DNA of 7,082 nucleotides from Gammaproteobacteria bacterium (lineage in GTDB: Bacteria > Pseudomonadota > Gammaproteobacteria > UBA9214), in contig DAOVVG010000129.1 in the NCBI GenBank assembly GCA_030632175.1, positions 1 to 7,082 of the forward strand, written 5' to 3'. Positions within the stretch are counted from its first letter, which is position 1; the number at the start of each line of letters is the position of its first letter. Below, one piece after another: positions 6,475 through 7,082 of this stretch. The translations under genes and the position numbers were made by a program. The notes under the pieces are model-generated. The model saw nothing but the letters and a program-made list of their open reading frames with translations. It ran no database searches and was not told the origin of the DNA.

Positions 6475-6788
6475 ATTTGCAACATACGAACACCAGGTTT
6501 CCAGTGTAAAAACAGGTTGTGTTCCCGTCCCCATGCCAAAACTTCCGGATCGAGATCCACACCGATGGCGGTATTCCCCTTGCTGTGCCTGACCCATTCA
6601 CAGCACATGCTGGCGGTACCACAGAAGTCCTCTCGTACATGCTTTGGATGCCGACCGCGCAACTTGCGGAAGGTATTGCTTACGAATCTGTAATCTACGG
6701 CGACAGCTTGAACCGAATCTTCATAGAGGACATGCCGGTCTGCTTTTTCCGCCATGGTTATATTTTTACGGTACTGCTTGTTTTTCAT
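6462..6788 (-). pseudogene. truncated class I SAM-dependent methyltransferase (N-terminal part only)
   Basis: A 108-residue reading frame whose N-terminal part looks like a class I methyltransferase: LYEDSVQ (21-27), the SAM-binding motif I region VREDFCGTASMCCEWVR (51-67), and the acidic motif GVDLDPEVLAWGREHN (76-91), with D78 expected to contact the ribose. The family normally continues for well over 100 more residues of Rossmann fold. Here the similarity fades after residue 91 (about position 6515), and the frame stops 17 residues later, inside the start of the kinase gene. The remainder is not elsewhere in the window, so a deletion rather than a frameshift is likely. ATG 6788 has TGGA at about 5 nt; ATG 6755 is an alternative. 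A fragment this short should not be an active enzyme, but its promoter and reading frame may still serve the downstream kinase gene. Confidence 0.75.
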
Positions 6789-6825
6789 TTTTCCAGTCTT
6801 TGCTTCTATTGCACTAATAGCAAAA

Positions 6826-6853
6826 TATTATGACACATTGCATGAAACAACAA
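6826..6853 (-). promoter_or_regulatory. candidate promoter for the methyltransferase fragment and kinase gene
   Basis: On the minus strand TTGTTG (6853-6848) is followed after 16 nt by TAATAT (6831-6826). Transcription would start near 6819, leaving about a 30-nt leader before ATG 6788. Assigned by eye. Confidence 0.4.
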
Positions 6854-6876
6854 AACACGAATCTCCATTTGTGCCG

Positions 6877-6904
6877 TTGAAAACATTAACTGCTGATCTA
6901 TAAA
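6877..6904 (+). promoter_or_regulatory. candidate sigma-70 promoter for the right-edge gene
   Basis: TTGAAA (6877-6882), a 16-nt spacer and TATAAA (6899-6904) match the consensus at five of six bases in each hexamer. Predicted transcription start is near 6911, about 18 nt before the ATG at 6929. This is the strongest promoter match noticed in the window. Confidence 0.5.
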
Positions 6905-6928
6905 TATCAAGAAAAAGTCAGTAACAAT

Positions 6929-7082
6929 ATGAGCAATAAACCGGAACCTGATGTCAGGCATGTTCGAGACATAATGTTCAATCACTGCAGTAAAGATAAT
7001 CGTCCCTTCTCCCCCATGGGGGCTTGCATTCCTTCAGACATCTGTGAGGAAGAGGGTGTTTACAGAATAGCAACGGGGCAAA
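6929..7082 (+). CDS. unrecognised protein, N-terminal 51 codons only
   Basis: The frame opens at ATG 6929 after an in-frame stop at 6887-6889 and is still open at the right edge. The visible part begins MSNKPEPDVRHVRDIMF and is mainly polar, with three cysteines (residues 20, 33 and 39) and no signal peptide or membrane segment. No family is recognised. A good promoter lies just upstream, but no strong Shine-Dalgarno precedes the ATG (only the purine-rich GAAAAAG at about 11 nt). It is divergent from the methyltransferase fragment. That it is a real gene rests on the open frame, the promoter and the position, so confidence is moderate. Confidence 0.45.
   Translation, partial: MSNKPEPDVRHVRDIMFNHCSKDNRPFSPMGACIPSDICEEEGVYRIATGQ

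Overview
The window looks like chromosomal DNA of a gammaproteobacterium, probably one with an active sulfur metabolism. This is inferred from gene content (DsrE-like, rhodanese and polyferredoxin/GltD-like proteins under an ArsR-rhodanese regulator) and from moderate GC with ordinary proteobacterial spacing. No rRNA, tRNA, IS element or CRISPR array was seen, so the lineage is only a suggestion.

Left block (1-3623, minus strand): four tightly packed genes, transcribed from about 3680 down to position 1. In order they encode a sterol desaturase/fatty acid hydroxylase-family di-iron membrane protein, a TVP38/TMEM64 (VTT) membrane protein fused to a C-terminal rhodanese, a small DsrE-family protein, and a large membrane iron-sulfur protein. 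The last joins a NapH/polyferredoxin-like half to the N-terminal Fe-S domain of a GltD-type oxidoreductase and runs off the left edge. The first two genes overlap. The other gaps are 15 and 10 nt, with Shine-Dalgarno sequences close to or overlapping the preceding stop codons, so this is very probably one operon.

Regulator (3738-4406, plus strand): a divergent ArsR-type winged-helix protein fused to a rhodanese domain. The shared intergenic region carries a perfect 7-bp inverted repeat and further GAAT/ATTC words, a likely operator. The combination (rhodanese sensor, rhodanese on a membrane protein, DsrE thiol carrier, membrane electron-transfer protein) suggests a sulfane-sulfur-responsive system that moves persulfide sulfur and electrons at the membrane. 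The hydroxylase's part in it is unexplained.

Right block (4524-6788, minus strand): a CYTH triphosphate-tunnel protein, a 292-nt gap without a convincing gene, a P-loop kinase resembling archaeal 2-phosphoglycerate kinase but with two tandem ATP-cone-like domains, and upstream of it, overlapping by 13 nt, the N-terminal third of a class I SAM-dependent methyltransferase whose remainder is missing.

Right edge (6789-7082): a divergent promoter region and the first 51 codons of an unrecognised plus-strand gene that leaves the window.
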